Source: Streptomyces sp. TRM68367
GTDB taxonomy: Bacteria > Actinomycetota > Actinomycetes > Streptomycetales > Streptomycetaceae
Reading direction: 5' to 3'
Assembly (NCBI RefSeq): GCF_014495685.1
Contig: NZ_JACTVI010000063.1
Location: 1 to 47,200 of the forward strand
Length of the DNA: 47,200 bases
In this document: in pieces, positions 1 through 6,498 of the stretch
Numbering within the stretch: position 1 is the first letter of the stretch
Layout of the letters: each line of letters starts with the position of its first letter
Position numbers and translations under genes: made by a program
The notes under the pieces: model-generated
What the model saw: the letters and a program-made list of their open reading frames with translations, nothing else
Databases searched by the model: none
Told to the model about the DNA's origin: nothing

Positions 1-95
1 GGTCTCCCCATACCACAACAACGAGGACCAAGGCCCGAAGCCACGGCTTGTTTCCCGGCAAGCCCTAACTACACGGCATTGGGCCTAGGGCTGGC

Positions 96-479
96 CTAGG
101 GCACCGTCGCCCGCACATCCATCCGCGTCACCAGCCCGTCCCCGCCGAACCGGTACACATGCTCGACCGTCTCCGGCGCCCACTGGTCGCCCGACGCGTC
201 GCGCATCCTGGGCCGTACAGTCGCCACCACCGCCTCGCCGTCCGCGTCGAGCCGCAGCCCCTCCAGCCGTACGAGCGGATGCCCGGCCGCGAACTGCCGT
301 GCCCAGTAGGCGCGTACCGCATCCCGGCCGCGCAGGCGTGTGCCGTGCAGGACGTCGGGCCAGTTTACGTCGGCCGCCAGGCACTCGGGGATGAACGCGT
401 CCCGCCCCTCGGTCGAGAACACCTCGTACATCCGCCGCAGCAGCGCTTCCCGTACGGCCGGAACCCCCGTTTCCGCCAT
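96..479 (-). CDS. NTF2-like / SnoaL-like domain protein
   Basis: A 127-residue protein with the size and pattern of the NTF2-like superfamily: a helical N-terminus (about residues 8-30), then alternating strands including a segment around GTRLRGRDAVRAYWARQF and a C-terminal strand ending in MDVRATVP. Members are small cone-shaped proteins that act as cyclases, isomerases or ligand binders; no catalytic residue can be assigned here. The ATG lies 2 bases after the stop of the upstream NAD(P)-binding gene, with a G-rich ribosome site inside the end of that gene, so the two are probably co-transcribed and may act on the same small molecule (inference). No signal peptide or membrane segment is visible. 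Confidence 0.75.
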   Translation of the reverse strand: MAETGVPAVREALLRRMYEVFSTEGRDAFIPECLAADVNWPDVLHGTRLRGRDAVRAYWARQFAAGHPLVRLEGLRLDADGEAVVATVRPRMRDASGDQWAPETVEHVYRFGGDGLVTRMDVRATVP

Positions 480-481
480 GG

Positions 482-1138
482 TCAGTTCCCCGCCACCGAC
501 TTGACAGCAACCGACACCGGCGCCGACCCGCTGATCAGCTCCAGGGTCAGTCCGGCCGTCGCCGGGGTGTCCACCAACTCCGCCAGTACGGCGGCCACGT
601 CGTCGCGCGGGACCGGGCCGCGGCCGGTGTGCGCCTCCAGGCGGACCAAGCCGGTGCCGGCGTCGTTCGTCAGCTGACCGGGGCGCAGGATCGTCCAGTC
701 CAGGGCGTCGAGGCCGCGCACGTACGCGTCCGCCTCGCCTTTGGCGCGCAGGTACACGTCGAAGACCTCGCTGCCCTCGTGCTTCGGGTTGGCGCCCATG
801 GACGACACGACCACGAAGCGCCGTACGCCCGCCCGGACCGCAGCGTCCGCGAAGAGGACGGCCGCGTTCTTGTCGACCGTGTCCTTGCGGGCCGTTCCGC
901 TGCCCGGGCCCGCGCCCGCCGCGAAGACCGCCGCGTCCGCGCCCCGCAGCCGCTCGGCGACCTCGTCGACCGAGGCCGACTCCAGGTCGAGGACCAGGGG
1001 TTCGGCGCCGGCCTGCCGCAGATCGTCGGCCTGTTCGGCCTTGCGGACGATCCCCGCGACCTCGTCCCCGCGCGCGGCGAGCAGCCGTTCCAGCCGCAAC
1101 GCGATCTGACCATGACCACCAGCGATGACAATGCGCAT
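482..1138 (-). CDS. NAD(P)H-binding atypical short-chain dehydrogenase
   Basis: A 218-residue protein starting MRIVIAGGHGQIALRLERLL, a Rossmann dinucleotide-binding loop (GGHGQIA) at residues 7-13. The middle has FVVVSSMGANPK and a lysine in YLRAKGEAD (a degenerate YxxxK-type site), then WTILRPGQLTN, typical of the NAD(P)H-binding family related to NmrA and YwnB. These bind NAD(P)H and act as reductases or redox sensors; the substrate is unknown. A longer reading in the same frame to 1189 is possible, but the Rossmann strand begins at the chosen ATG. The NTF2-like gene follows after 2 bases, so they form a small operon. No clear Shine-Dalgarno sequence precedes the ATG, so a leaderless transcript is possible. 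Confidence 0.8.
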   Translation of the reverse strand: MRIVIAGGHGQIALRLERLLAARGDEVAGIVRKAEQADDLRQAGAEPLVLDLESASVDEVAERLRGADAAVFAAGAGPGSGTARKDTVDKNAAVLFADAAVRAGVRRFVVVSSMGANPKHEGSEVFDVYLRAKGEADAYVRGLDALDWTILRPGQLTNDAGTGLVRLEAHTGRGPVPRDDVAAVLAELVDTPATAGLTLELISGSAPVSVAVKSVAGN

Positions 1139-1219
1139 GTCTTCGACCGTACGCCCGGACGGCCGCATCCGCCGCACGAGTTCGGCCACGCGCCGACCAC
1201 GCGTGACGGAGCCCTACGA

Positions 1220-1272
1220 CAGCTCCCCGACCTACAACGCCATCCCTGCCCCAGGGCAGCTCCCCGACCTAC
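1220..1272. repeat. 16-bp direct repeat flanking a small hairpin
   Basis: The 16-mer CAGCTCCCCGACCTAC occurs at 1220-1235 and again at 1257-1272. The bases between contain CCCTG-CCC-CAGGG, a small hairpin. The second copy overlaps the stop of the amidohydrolase gene. The repeat may be a replication-slippage relic or part of a weak terminator; no function is claimed. Confidence 0.6.
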
Positions 1273-2525
1273 GGCAATACCCCGCGCCCCTGCCGCGGCA
1301 GCCCCAGCTCCGCCGACGCCACCGAACCGCAGTACTCCCGCACCGCGCTGGTCCGCGCCACCACGCGCCCCCGGTGCACCACGATCCGGCTGTACGCCGG
1401 CGCCAGCGCCCCCGCGAGCCGGTCGCCGCGCACTGCCAGGAGCTCGGCCGGGAAGCCGGCCTCCACGCGCACCTCGGGCAGGCCCAGCACCGCGCGCGCG
1501 GACGCGCTCACGGCGTCGTACGCGTCCTCGGGGCGCAGCCCGTGCCGGGAGGCCAGCAGATACGCCGCCTCCAGGGGGTCGCCGCGCCCCACGGGGTTGG
1601 ACACGTCCCGCAGCGCGCCGCTCCCGGCGGCGAGCCGCACCCCGGCCGCACGCAGCAGCCGTACCGGAGCCGTGCTGCGGCGCTCCGCGCTCCCGCAGCC
1701 GCCCTGCGGCAGGCACACGACCCTCACCCCGGCCGCGGCGAGCTGGTCCGCGGTCCGGGAGGCCACCTCGGCGGGCAGCCGGCCGAGACCGCCGCACGGA
1801 CTGAGCGTCACCCCGGGGCGCAGCCCGCCCGCCATCGCCGCGAACCGGGCCAGGCGCGCCGGGTCGGCGGCGTCGGTGTGCAGGTCGACGGGGCAGCCGT
1901 GCTCGGCGGCGACCTCCAGGACCGCCTCCGCATAACCGGTCGGATCGGGGTCCAGGTCCGGACAGCCGCCCACTACGGAGGCGCCCATCTTCACCGCGTC
2001 CCGCAGCATCGCCAGCCCGTCGGCCCCGGCCGCCCCGGTCAGTACGCGCGGCACCGCCACCGTCGTCAGCTCCGCCAGCCCGCGCAGCGCCCGCCGGGCC
2101 TGCAAGACCGCGCCCAGCGCGTCCAGCCCCTGGACGTCCCCCACGCGCACATGTGCCCGCACAAAGGTCGCGCCGTGCCCGAGTTGCAGCAGCGCGGCTT
2201 CCGTCGCCCGGCGCTGGATGTCCCGGGATTCGTACGAGACCGGTCCGCCGTCGTCGGCCGACAGGGCCGTGTCGGCGTGGGCGTGCGGCTCGGCCGGGGC
2301 CGGGAGGAGGAGGTAGCCGTTCAGGTCCACGCGCGCGTGTGGGTCACCGGCCGTCAGGCTGCCGGCCGTGCCCACCGCCTCGATGCGCCCGCCGCTCAGC
2401 CGTACGTCCACGGTCCGGCCGTCGGTCAGCCGCGCTCCGCACAGCAGCAGGGAGCCGGACTCGGCAGGACCCGAGGTGGATGACGACGGCGGGCGGGGCG
2501 GTGGCTGCGGTCGGCTGTCGGGCAT
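1269..2525 (-). CDS. Amidohydrolase-family protein, cytosine-deaminase-like, probably catalytically altered
   Basis: A 418-residue protein of the metal-dependent amidohydrolase superfamily, nearest in layout to cytosine deaminase-like enzymes. An N-terminal beta segment (LLLCGARLTDGRTVDVRLSGGRI, here residues 26-48) precedes the barrel. The HxH metal motif is present (PHAHAD, H81 and H83), as is the second His motif (VDLHTD, H216). Where the family normally has a third His, this protein has LSPCGG (Pro at 243). Where the catalytic metal-binding Asp sits in a G-A/H-D motif, it reads GSGALRD (Gly at 303). It may therefore be a non-catalytic or altered member. The ATG at 2525 is preceded by GAGGAACGCG. 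An upstream extension to 2777 would run into the tRNA-Thr gene and is rejected. Confidence 0.8.
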   Translation of the reverse strand: MPDSRPQPPPRPPSSSTSGPAESGSLLLCGARLTDGRTVDVRLSGGRIEAVGTAGSLTAGDPHARVDLNGYLLLPAPAEPHAHADTALSADDGGPVSYESRDIQRRATEAALLQLGHGATFVRAHVRVGDVQGLDALGAVLQARRALRGLAELTTVAVPRVLTGAAGADGLAMLRDAVKMGASVVGGCPDLDPDPTGYAEAVLEVAAEHGCPVDLHTDAADPARLARFAAMAGGLRPGVTLSPCGGLGRLPAEVASRTADQLAAAGVRVVCLPQGGCGSAERRSTAPVRLLRAAGVRLAAGSGALRDVSNPVGRGDPLEAAYLLASRHGLRPEDAYDAVSASARAVLGLPEVRVEAGFPAELLAVRGDRLAGALAPAYSRIVVHRGRVVARTSAVREYCGSVASAELGLPRQGRGVLP

Positions 2526-2716
2526 CGCGTTCCTCGGCTCGGGGCTGCGCAGTGGGGGACGCAAGATCACGCAGAGTGAGTCGAGCCTAGGCTGGCGGCC
2601 TGCCTGTGGCGGGGAGGAGCGCAATAGTCGTACCGGTGTGGTCCCCGTAGCGGAGAGGCGGGCGAGGCCTGGGAAAACGTGCGTGGAACCGGTGGGTGAT
2701 CCGGGCCCGGTGGGCC

Positions 2717-2759
2717 CGCCCAAACGGATTTGGGCGAACGGCGGCGGAGCGTGTAATGT
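2717..2759 (+). promoter_or_regulatory. Promoter for tRNA-Thr/tRNA-Met/rpmG with overlapping palindrome
   Basis: TTGGGC at 2730-2735 and TAATGT at 2754-2759 are 18 bases apart and point at tRNA-Thr, which begins 11 bases after the -10 hexamer. An 8-bp perfect inverted repeat, CGCCCAAA-cgga-TTTGGGCG (2717-2736), covers the -35 element and could be an operator. Promoter assignment is by hexamer match only. Confidence 0.55.
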
Positions 2760-2770
2760 CTTCATCGCTC

Positions 2771-2843
2771 GCCCCAATAGCTCAGTCGGCAGAGCGTCTC
2801 CATGGTAAGGAGAAGGTCAACGGTTCGATTCCGTTTTGGGGCT
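2771..2843 (+). tRNA. tRNA-Thr (anticodon GGT)
   Basis: The 73-nt cloverleaf has acceptor arms GCCCCAA and TTGGGGC with discriminator T, a D arm starting GCTC, anticodon stem TCTCC/GGAGA around the loop ATGGTAA (anticodon GGT), and T arm AACGG-TTCGATT-CCGTT. No CCA is encoded. It is the first gene of a tRNA-Thr - tRNA-Met - rpmG cluster. Confidence 0.96.
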
Positions 2844-2887
2844 CTGGTGTGAAGGTTTCCGCCGTGAGGCGGGCCAGATCGCATCAA

Positions 2888-2960
2888 AGCGGTGTAGCTC
2901 AGTCGGTAGAGCAAGCGGCTCATAATCGCTGTGTCACCGGTTCAAGTCCGGTCACCGCTA
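2888..2960 (+). tRNA. tRNA-Met (anticodon CAT, elongator type)
   Basis: The acceptor arms AGCGGTG and CACCGCT pair fully, with discriminator A. The anticodon stem AGCGG/TCGCT encloses the loop CTCATAA (CAT), and the T arm is ACCGG-TTCAAGT-CCGGT. The paired first base of the acceptor argues for an elongator rather than an initiator tRNA. CCA is not encoded. Confidence 0.95.
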
Positions 2961-3048
2961 CTGACAGTAGCCGATTGCGGGGTCGGTCCTTCGATCGGCT
3001 ACTCTTCTTGCGTTATATCAGTCCATCCGTTCGTCAAGGAGCACTCAC

Positions 3049-3213
3049 GTGGCTGCCACCGACGTCCGCCCGAAGATCACGCTGGCCTGCGTGGAGTGCA
3101 AGGAGCGGAACTACATCACCAAGAAGAACCGGCGTAACAACCCGGACCGTCTTGAGATGAAGAAGCACTGCCCGCGTTGCAACGCGCACACCGCGCACCG
3201 CGAAACGCGATAA
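3049..3213 (+). CDS. rpmG: 50S ribosomal protein L33, zinc-binding form
   Basis: A 54-residue protein of the large ribosomal subunit, starting at GTG with AAGGAG 7-8 bases upstream. The sequence contains ITLACVECKERNYITKKN and MKKHCPRCNAHTAHRETR. Cysteines C14, C17, C40 and C43 form two CxxC knuckles, so this is the zinc-binding paralogue rather than the cysteine-free form that streptomycetes keep elsewhere for zinc limitation (family knowledge). The gene sits 88 bases after tRNA-Met and is probably co-transcribed with the two tRNAs. A strong terminator-like hairpin follows its stop codon. Confidence 0.96.
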   Translation: MAATDVRPKITLACVECKERNYITKKNRRNNPDRLEMKKHCPRCNAHTAHRETR

Positions 3214-3227
3214 AACAGGCTCGTACA

Positions 3228-3261
3228 CGAGGCCGTCCCCGCGCAATCGGGGGCGGCCTCG
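3228..3261 (+). terminator. Intrinsic-type terminator after rpmG
   Basis: CGAGGCCGTCCCC (3228-3240) pairs with GGGGGCGGCCTCG (3249-3261) over 13 base pairs, including one GU, around an 8-base loop. There is no long T tract, as is common in Streptomyces terminators. Confidence 0.75.
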
Positions 3262-3360
3262 CGTCGTTTCGTCCGGCCGGTCACCGGTCGGTTCGCAGGT
3301 CGATCGCAGGTGAGCCGACCGCAGGCCAACCCAGCAGACATCAGCAGGAGGTGCCGAGCC

Positions 3361-3813
3361 ATGGCGCTCGACCAGTCCTTCGTGGGGCGGACCTATCCGC
3401 CCACCGCGCCCTACGAGGTGGGCCGGGAGAAGATCCGTGAGTTCGCCGACGCGATCGGGGACGCCAACCCGGCGTACACGGACGCGGAGGCCGCCAAGGC
3501 GCTCGGCCATCCCGACGTGATCGCGCCGCCGACGTTCGTGTTCGCGATCACCTTCAAGGCCGCGCGGCAGGTCGTCGCCGATCCCCAGCTGGGCCTGGAC
3601 TACAGCCGGGTGGTGCACGGCGACCAGAAGTTCGCCTACGCCCGCCCCGTGCGCGCCGGCGACCGGCTGACGATCACCTCGACGATCGAGGCGATCAAGT
3701 CCCTGGCAGGCAACGACATCCTGGACGTCCGCGGCGAGGTGCACGACGAGGCCGGCGAGCACGTCGTCACCGCCTGGACCAAGCTCGTGGCCCGCGCGGC
3801 CGAGGAGGCGTGA
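3361..3813 (+). CDS. MaoC-like dehydratase, non-catalytic HadA-type subunit
   Basis: A 150-residue hot-dog fold protein of the N-terminal MaoC dehydratase group. It resembles HadA of the actinobacterial (3R)-hydroxyacyl-ACP dehydratase: MALDQSFVGRTYPPTAPYEV at the start, then FADAIGDANPAYTD, where the hydratase motif keeps Gly-Asp-x-Asn-Pro but has Tyr instead of the catalytic His. In HadAB complexes this subunit binds the acyl chain while HadB supplies catalysis. The ATG at 3361 follows CAGGAGG; a longer upstream reading lacks family similarity. Its stop lies 2 bases before the next gene's ATG, so the two are co-translated partners, probably in fatty-acid synthesis type II (inference). Confidence 0.88.
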   Translation: MALDQSFVGRTYPPTAPYEVGREKIREFADAIGDANPAYTDAEAAKALGHPDVIAPPTFVFAITFKAARQVVADPQLGLDYSRVVHGDQKFAYARPVRAGDRLTITSTIEAIKSLAGNDILDVRGEVHDEAGEHVVTAWTKLVARAAEEA

Positions 3814-3815
3814 CC

Positions 3816-4244
3816 ATGACGGCGAAGATCGCGTACGCCGACGTCGAGGTCGGCACCGAACTGCCCGCACAGAGCTTCCCCGTGACCCGCGCCACCCTCG
3901 TGCAGTACGCGGGCGCCTCCGGCGACTTCAACCCGATCCACTGGAACGAGAAGTTCGCCAAGGAGGTCGGCCTGCCTGACGTCATCGCGCACGGCATGTT
4001 CACCATGGCCGAGGCGATCAGGGTGGTCACCGACTGGGTCGCCGACCCGGGCGCGGTCGTGGAGTACGGCGTCCGCTTCACCAAGCCCGTCGTCGTCCCC
4101 AACGACGACGCGGGCGCCGTGATCGAGGTCAGCGGCAAGGTCGCGGCCAAGCTCGACGACAACACGGTCCGCGTGGACCTGACGGCGACCAGCGCCGGGC
4201 AGAAGGTGCTGGGCATGTCACGGGCGGTCGTACGGCTGGTCTGA
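3816..4244 (+). CDS. MaoC-like dehydratase, catalytic HadB-type subunit
   Basis: A 142-residue single hot-dog domain with the hydratase-2 signature YAGASGDFNPIHWNEKFA, giving the catalytic Asp and His, followed by GLPDVIAHGMFTM. It should dehydrate (3R)-hydroxyacyl thioesters as the partner of the HadA-like protein just upstream. GAGGAGG at 3801-3808 sits 7 bases from the ATG at 3816. An alternative GTG at 3810 overlaps the previous stop but is too close to that ribosome site. This gene pair downstream of rpmG is a conserved arrangement in Streptomyces, as I remember it. A strong bidirectional terminator follows. Confidence 0.9.
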   Translation: MTAKIAYADVEVGTELPAQSFPVTRATLVQYAGASGDFNPIHWNEKFAKEVGLPDVIAHGMFTMAEAIRVVTDWVADPGAVVEYGVRFTKPVVVPNDDAGAVIEVSGKVAAKLDDNTVRVDLTATSAGQKVLGMSRAVVRLV

Positions 4245-4298
4245 CGGGGACAGTTTTGCCGTACGACTGCGTCGCGACCTGTGTGTCGTACGACTGTG

Positions 4299-4331
4299 TA
4301 AGGGGCGCCTCGTCAAGGAGGGCGCCCCTTA
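4299..4331. terminator. Bidirectional terminator between convergent genes
   Basis: TAAGGGGCGCC (4299-4309) and GGCGCCCCTTA (4321-4331) are perfect 11-bp arms around an 11-base loop. The hairpin overlaps the last bases of the minus-strand MFS gene and serves both convergent transcripts. Confidence 0.85.
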
Positions 4332-5546
4332 CTCGTGCCTCCCTATGTACCCCTGTTCCTTGAGGTCAGCCTCCGAGCGCCCCCTGCGACAGGGGGCGAC
4401 CGCGAAGTGGGCCAGCGCCGCCAGGGCCGACACGCCCGCCGCCGTCACCAGCGCGCCGGACAGCGACCGGGAGGCGAGCGGCCCGGCGACTGCCGCGCCC
4501 ACGGCGAACCCCGTGATCTTCAGGCTGGCGCCCGTGGTGAAGATCTGGCCGCGCAGATGGTCCGGCGCCTCCCGGTGCCGTACCGCGAACAGGGCGGTGA
4601 GCTGCGGGCCTTCACCGGCGCCGGCGACCAGGGCGGCGGCGATGACGAGCGCCGGGTGACCGGTCGCGGCCAGGGCGAGCGCGGTGGCCTGGACCAGGGC
4701 ACCGGCCCACACGATCGTGTCGGGCGCGAGTACGGCCGGAAACCGTGCCAGGGCGGCGTTGGCCGCCAGCGCCGAGACGGCGACGCACGACAGCAGCATC
4801 GTGCCGTGACCCGCCGCGCCGAGGACCCGCTCGCCCAGCACGGGAGCGCAGGCGACCAGCATGCCCTCGGCCGTGCAGGACACCACCGAGACGAGGGTGG
4901 CCGCGGCCAGAGGCCGGTGGCGCACGATGCAGCGCAGCCCGGCGACGACGGCACCGGCCACCGGAGCGGCCTGCGGGGGAGTCCCCGCCCGCGTGGGTAA
5001 CCGCCAAGCGGCGGGCAGGGCCAGCCCGATGAGTACGACGGACACCACCACCGCGGCCGGCGCCCCGAGCAGTTCCGCCGCGCCGCCTGCGAGGGCGGGC
5101 CCGGCCAGACCGGCGGCACTGAACGTCATCGCGTCGAGCGCGGTCGCGCGCGGCAGGCGCTGCGACGGCGCCACCCTGGGCAACTGGGCCGTCCAGCCGC
5201 CCGCCAGGGCAGGCCCGAACAGGCCCGTGACCACGGCGATCAGGAGAGTGACGGCGACCGGCCAGCGGCCCAGCCCCGTGAGAACCACGGCCAGTCCCGC
5301 CCCGTACAGGGCGAGCGCGACGGCCAGCACGCGGCCCGGCCGTACCGCCCGGTCGAGGAGCACCCCGAGCACCGGCCCGCCCACCGCGGCGGCGACCGTG
5401 AGCCCCGCGAGCAGCGAGGACGCCTCCGCCGCCGACCCCGCGACCGCGAAACCGGCCAGCAGCAGCGCGGGACCGGACATGTCGTCCCCGATCCGTGCCA
5501 CGGTCGCACCGGCGAGATGGACCCGTAGTCCGTAACGTCTCTCCAT
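4329..5546 (-). CDS. Major facilitator superfamily transporter
   Basis: A 405-residue integral membrane protein with about 12 hydrophobic segments, for example LLAGFAVAGSAAEASSLLAG, VALALYGAGLAVVLTG and ALVTAAGVSALAALAHFAVA. The loop GVLLDRAVRPGRVL after the second helix matches the MFS loop 2-3 motif GxxxDRxGRR. Drug or metabolite efflux is likely, but the substrate is unknown. The chosen ATG at 5546 lies 7 bases after TAACGT (minus strand, 5559-5554), a good -10 match, so the mRNA may be leaderless; a TTG at 5573 would give 9 more residues. It is divergent from a CGNR zinc-finger regulator across a short operator-like region, suggesting the regulator controls it. Confidence 0.85.
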   Translation of the reverse strand: MERRYGLRVHLAGATVARIGDDMSGPALLLAGFAVAGSAAEASSLLAGLTVAAAVGGPVLGVLLDRAVRPGRVLAVALALYGAGLAVVLTGLGRWPVAVTLLIAVVTGLFGPALAGGWTAQLPRVAPSQRLPRATALDAMTFSAAGLAGPALAGGAAELLGAPAAVVVSVVLIGLALPAAWRLPTRAGTPPQAAPVAGAVVAGLRCIVRHRPLAAATLVSVVSCTAEGMLVACAPVLGERVLGAAGHGTMLLSCVAVSALAANAALARFPAVLAPDTIVWAGALVQATALALAATGHPALVIAAALVAGAGEGPQLTALFAVRHREAPDHLRGQIFTTGASLKITGFAVGAAVAGPLASRSLSGALVTAAGVSALAALAHFAVAPCRRGRSEADLKEQGYIGRHE

Positions 5547-5593
5547 CGGATGGACGTTACGGAGGTAACTCAAAGGTGAGCAATATGCGTTAC
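5532..5593. promoter_or_regulatory. Duplicated GTAAC-N19-GTTAC operator-like element
   Basis: GTAAC at 5532-5536 and GTTAC at 5556-5560 form an inverted repeat with 19 bases between. The same pattern, GTAAC at 5565-5569 and GTTAC at 5589-5593, again has exactly 19 bases between. The two copies are offset by 33 bp, about three helical turns. Each right half-site overlaps a -10 candidate: minus-strand TAACGT (5559-5554) for the MFS gene and plus-strand TACAAT (5591-5596) for the CGNR gene. The pattern is seen directly; binding is inference. Confidence 0.6.
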
Positions 5594-5602
5594 AATCGAT
5601 CC

Positions 5603-6181
5603 GTGTCGTCCACCCCGCGCGACTGGTCCACCCGCCACTCCGTCTCGGCTGTCGCCCAGCGCGCCGCCGCCCTGGTCAACGTCCTGACCGGAGGCGACAC
5701 CCCGACTGCCGAGGCTGTCGCGGAGGTGCTGCGCGCCTACGGCGAGACCGACTCCCTCGGCCTCACCACGCGGGACGTCACCGCGATGCGCGAGGCCGCC
5801 GTCCTGCTCCGGGAGGTCTTCGCCGCCGAGCACGTGGACCAAGCGGCCACCACCCTCAACCGGCTCCTGCCGGACCGCACCGGTCCGCTCCGCCTGACCT
5901 CGCACGGCGGCCGCGCGCCCTGGCATCCGCATCTCGACCGCGACGACGACGCCCCCTGGGGGGAGTGGTTCCTCGCCTCCTCGTGCCTGGCGCTGACCGT
6001 ACTGGTCTGGGACCGCCAGCGCCCACCCGGCCGGATCTGCGCCTCGCCGAGCTGTGGGAACGTCTTCCTGACCCAGGGGCGCGGCCCGGAGCGCCATTAC
6101 TGCTCGCGCCGCTGTGCCACCCGGGAGCGCGTCGCGGCACACCGGCGGGGCCGGACCGCCAACCGGGATCCCTTGACTTAG
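5603..6181 (+). CDS. CGNR zinc-finger, ABATE-domain putative transcriptional regulator
   Basis: A 192-residue protein. The N-terminal two-thirds (ALVNVLTGGDTPTAEAVAEV and following) fit the stress-induced ABATE domain. The C-terminus holds the zinc finger RICASPSCGNVFLTQGRG then HYCSRRCATRERVAAHR, with C146, C151, C167 and C171 and the naming CGN motif at 151-153. Such proteins are thought to bind DNA and regulate adjacent genes. TACAAT at 5591-5596 lies 6 bases before GTG 5603, suggesting a leaderless start. ATG 5585 (6 more residues) and GTG 5576 (with GGAGG at 5561-5565) are alternatives. The gene is divergent from the MFS transporter, its likely target. Confidence 0.8.
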   Translation: MSSTPRDWSTRHSVSAVAQRAAALVNVLTGGDTPTAEAVAEVLRAYGETDSLGLTTRDVTAMREAAVLLREVFAAEHVDQAATTLNRLLPDRTGPLRLTSHGGRAPWHPHLDRDDDAPWGEWFLASSCLALTVLVWDRQRPPGRICASPSCGNVFLTQGRGPERHYCSRRCATRERVAAHRRGRTANRDPLT

Positions 6182-6184
6182 TTA

Positions 6185-6373
6185 GTGACCTTCTGGACGC
6201 TGTCCGCCTGGGAGTCGCCGGAGGCGCTCAGGGGGTTCGCCCGCTCCGGCGCCCACGCACCCACGTCCCGGGGCCTGGTCCCGCAGATGCAGGACGCGAA
6301 GTTCGTCACCTGGACGGCGAAGAGCGACGACCTCCCGCTCGGCTGGGCGGAGGCCTTCCGGCACCTGACATGA
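6185..6373 (+). pseudogene. C-terminal fragment resembling a DUF3291-like / monooxygenase-like protein
   Basis: A 62-codon open stretch starts 3 bases after the CGNR stop and reads VTFWTLSAWESPEALRGFAR, then SGAHAPTSRGL and KFVTWTAKSDDLPLGWAEAFRHL. The TFWTLSAWE and FARSGAHA segments look like the C-terminal half of small dimeric alpha-beta barrel proteins (DUF3291 or spheroidene-monooxygenase-like) of about 130-150 residues. The N-terminal half is absent: the same frame upstream is the end of the CGNR gene. It is most likely a deletion remnant, though translation from GTG 6185 is not excluded. Family placement rests on recalled motif resemblance. Confidence 0.5.
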
Positions 6374-6377
6374 GCGG

Positions 6378-6428
6378 CACGCGCGCGTGCGGCCCTGTTT
6401 CTCACGAGCGGGGCCGTACGCGCGCGTG
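6378..6428. terminator. Very long hairpin (18 bp) before murB
   Basis: Bases 6378-6395 pair with 6411-6428 over 18 positions, with one GU. The outer part is CACGCGCGCGT/ACGCGCGCGTG and the inner part CGGCCC/GGGCCG, around a 15-base loop. It is probably the terminator of the CGNR transcript, isolating it from murB. Confidence 0.7.
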
Positions 6429-6485
6429 GGCACCTACGAACTGTCGTACCTGCTCCGTGTGGCAGCCCCTGTCAGTACCGTCTCG

Positions 6486-6491
6486 TACTCT
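6486..6491 (+). promoter_or_regulatory. Candidate -10 element of murB
   Basis: TACTCT lies 7 bases before the GTG start of murB, the spacing expected for a leaderless mRNA. No convincing -35 hexamer is visible and there is no Shine-Dalgarno sequence. Confidence 0.4.
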
Positions 6492-6498
6492 TATCGGC

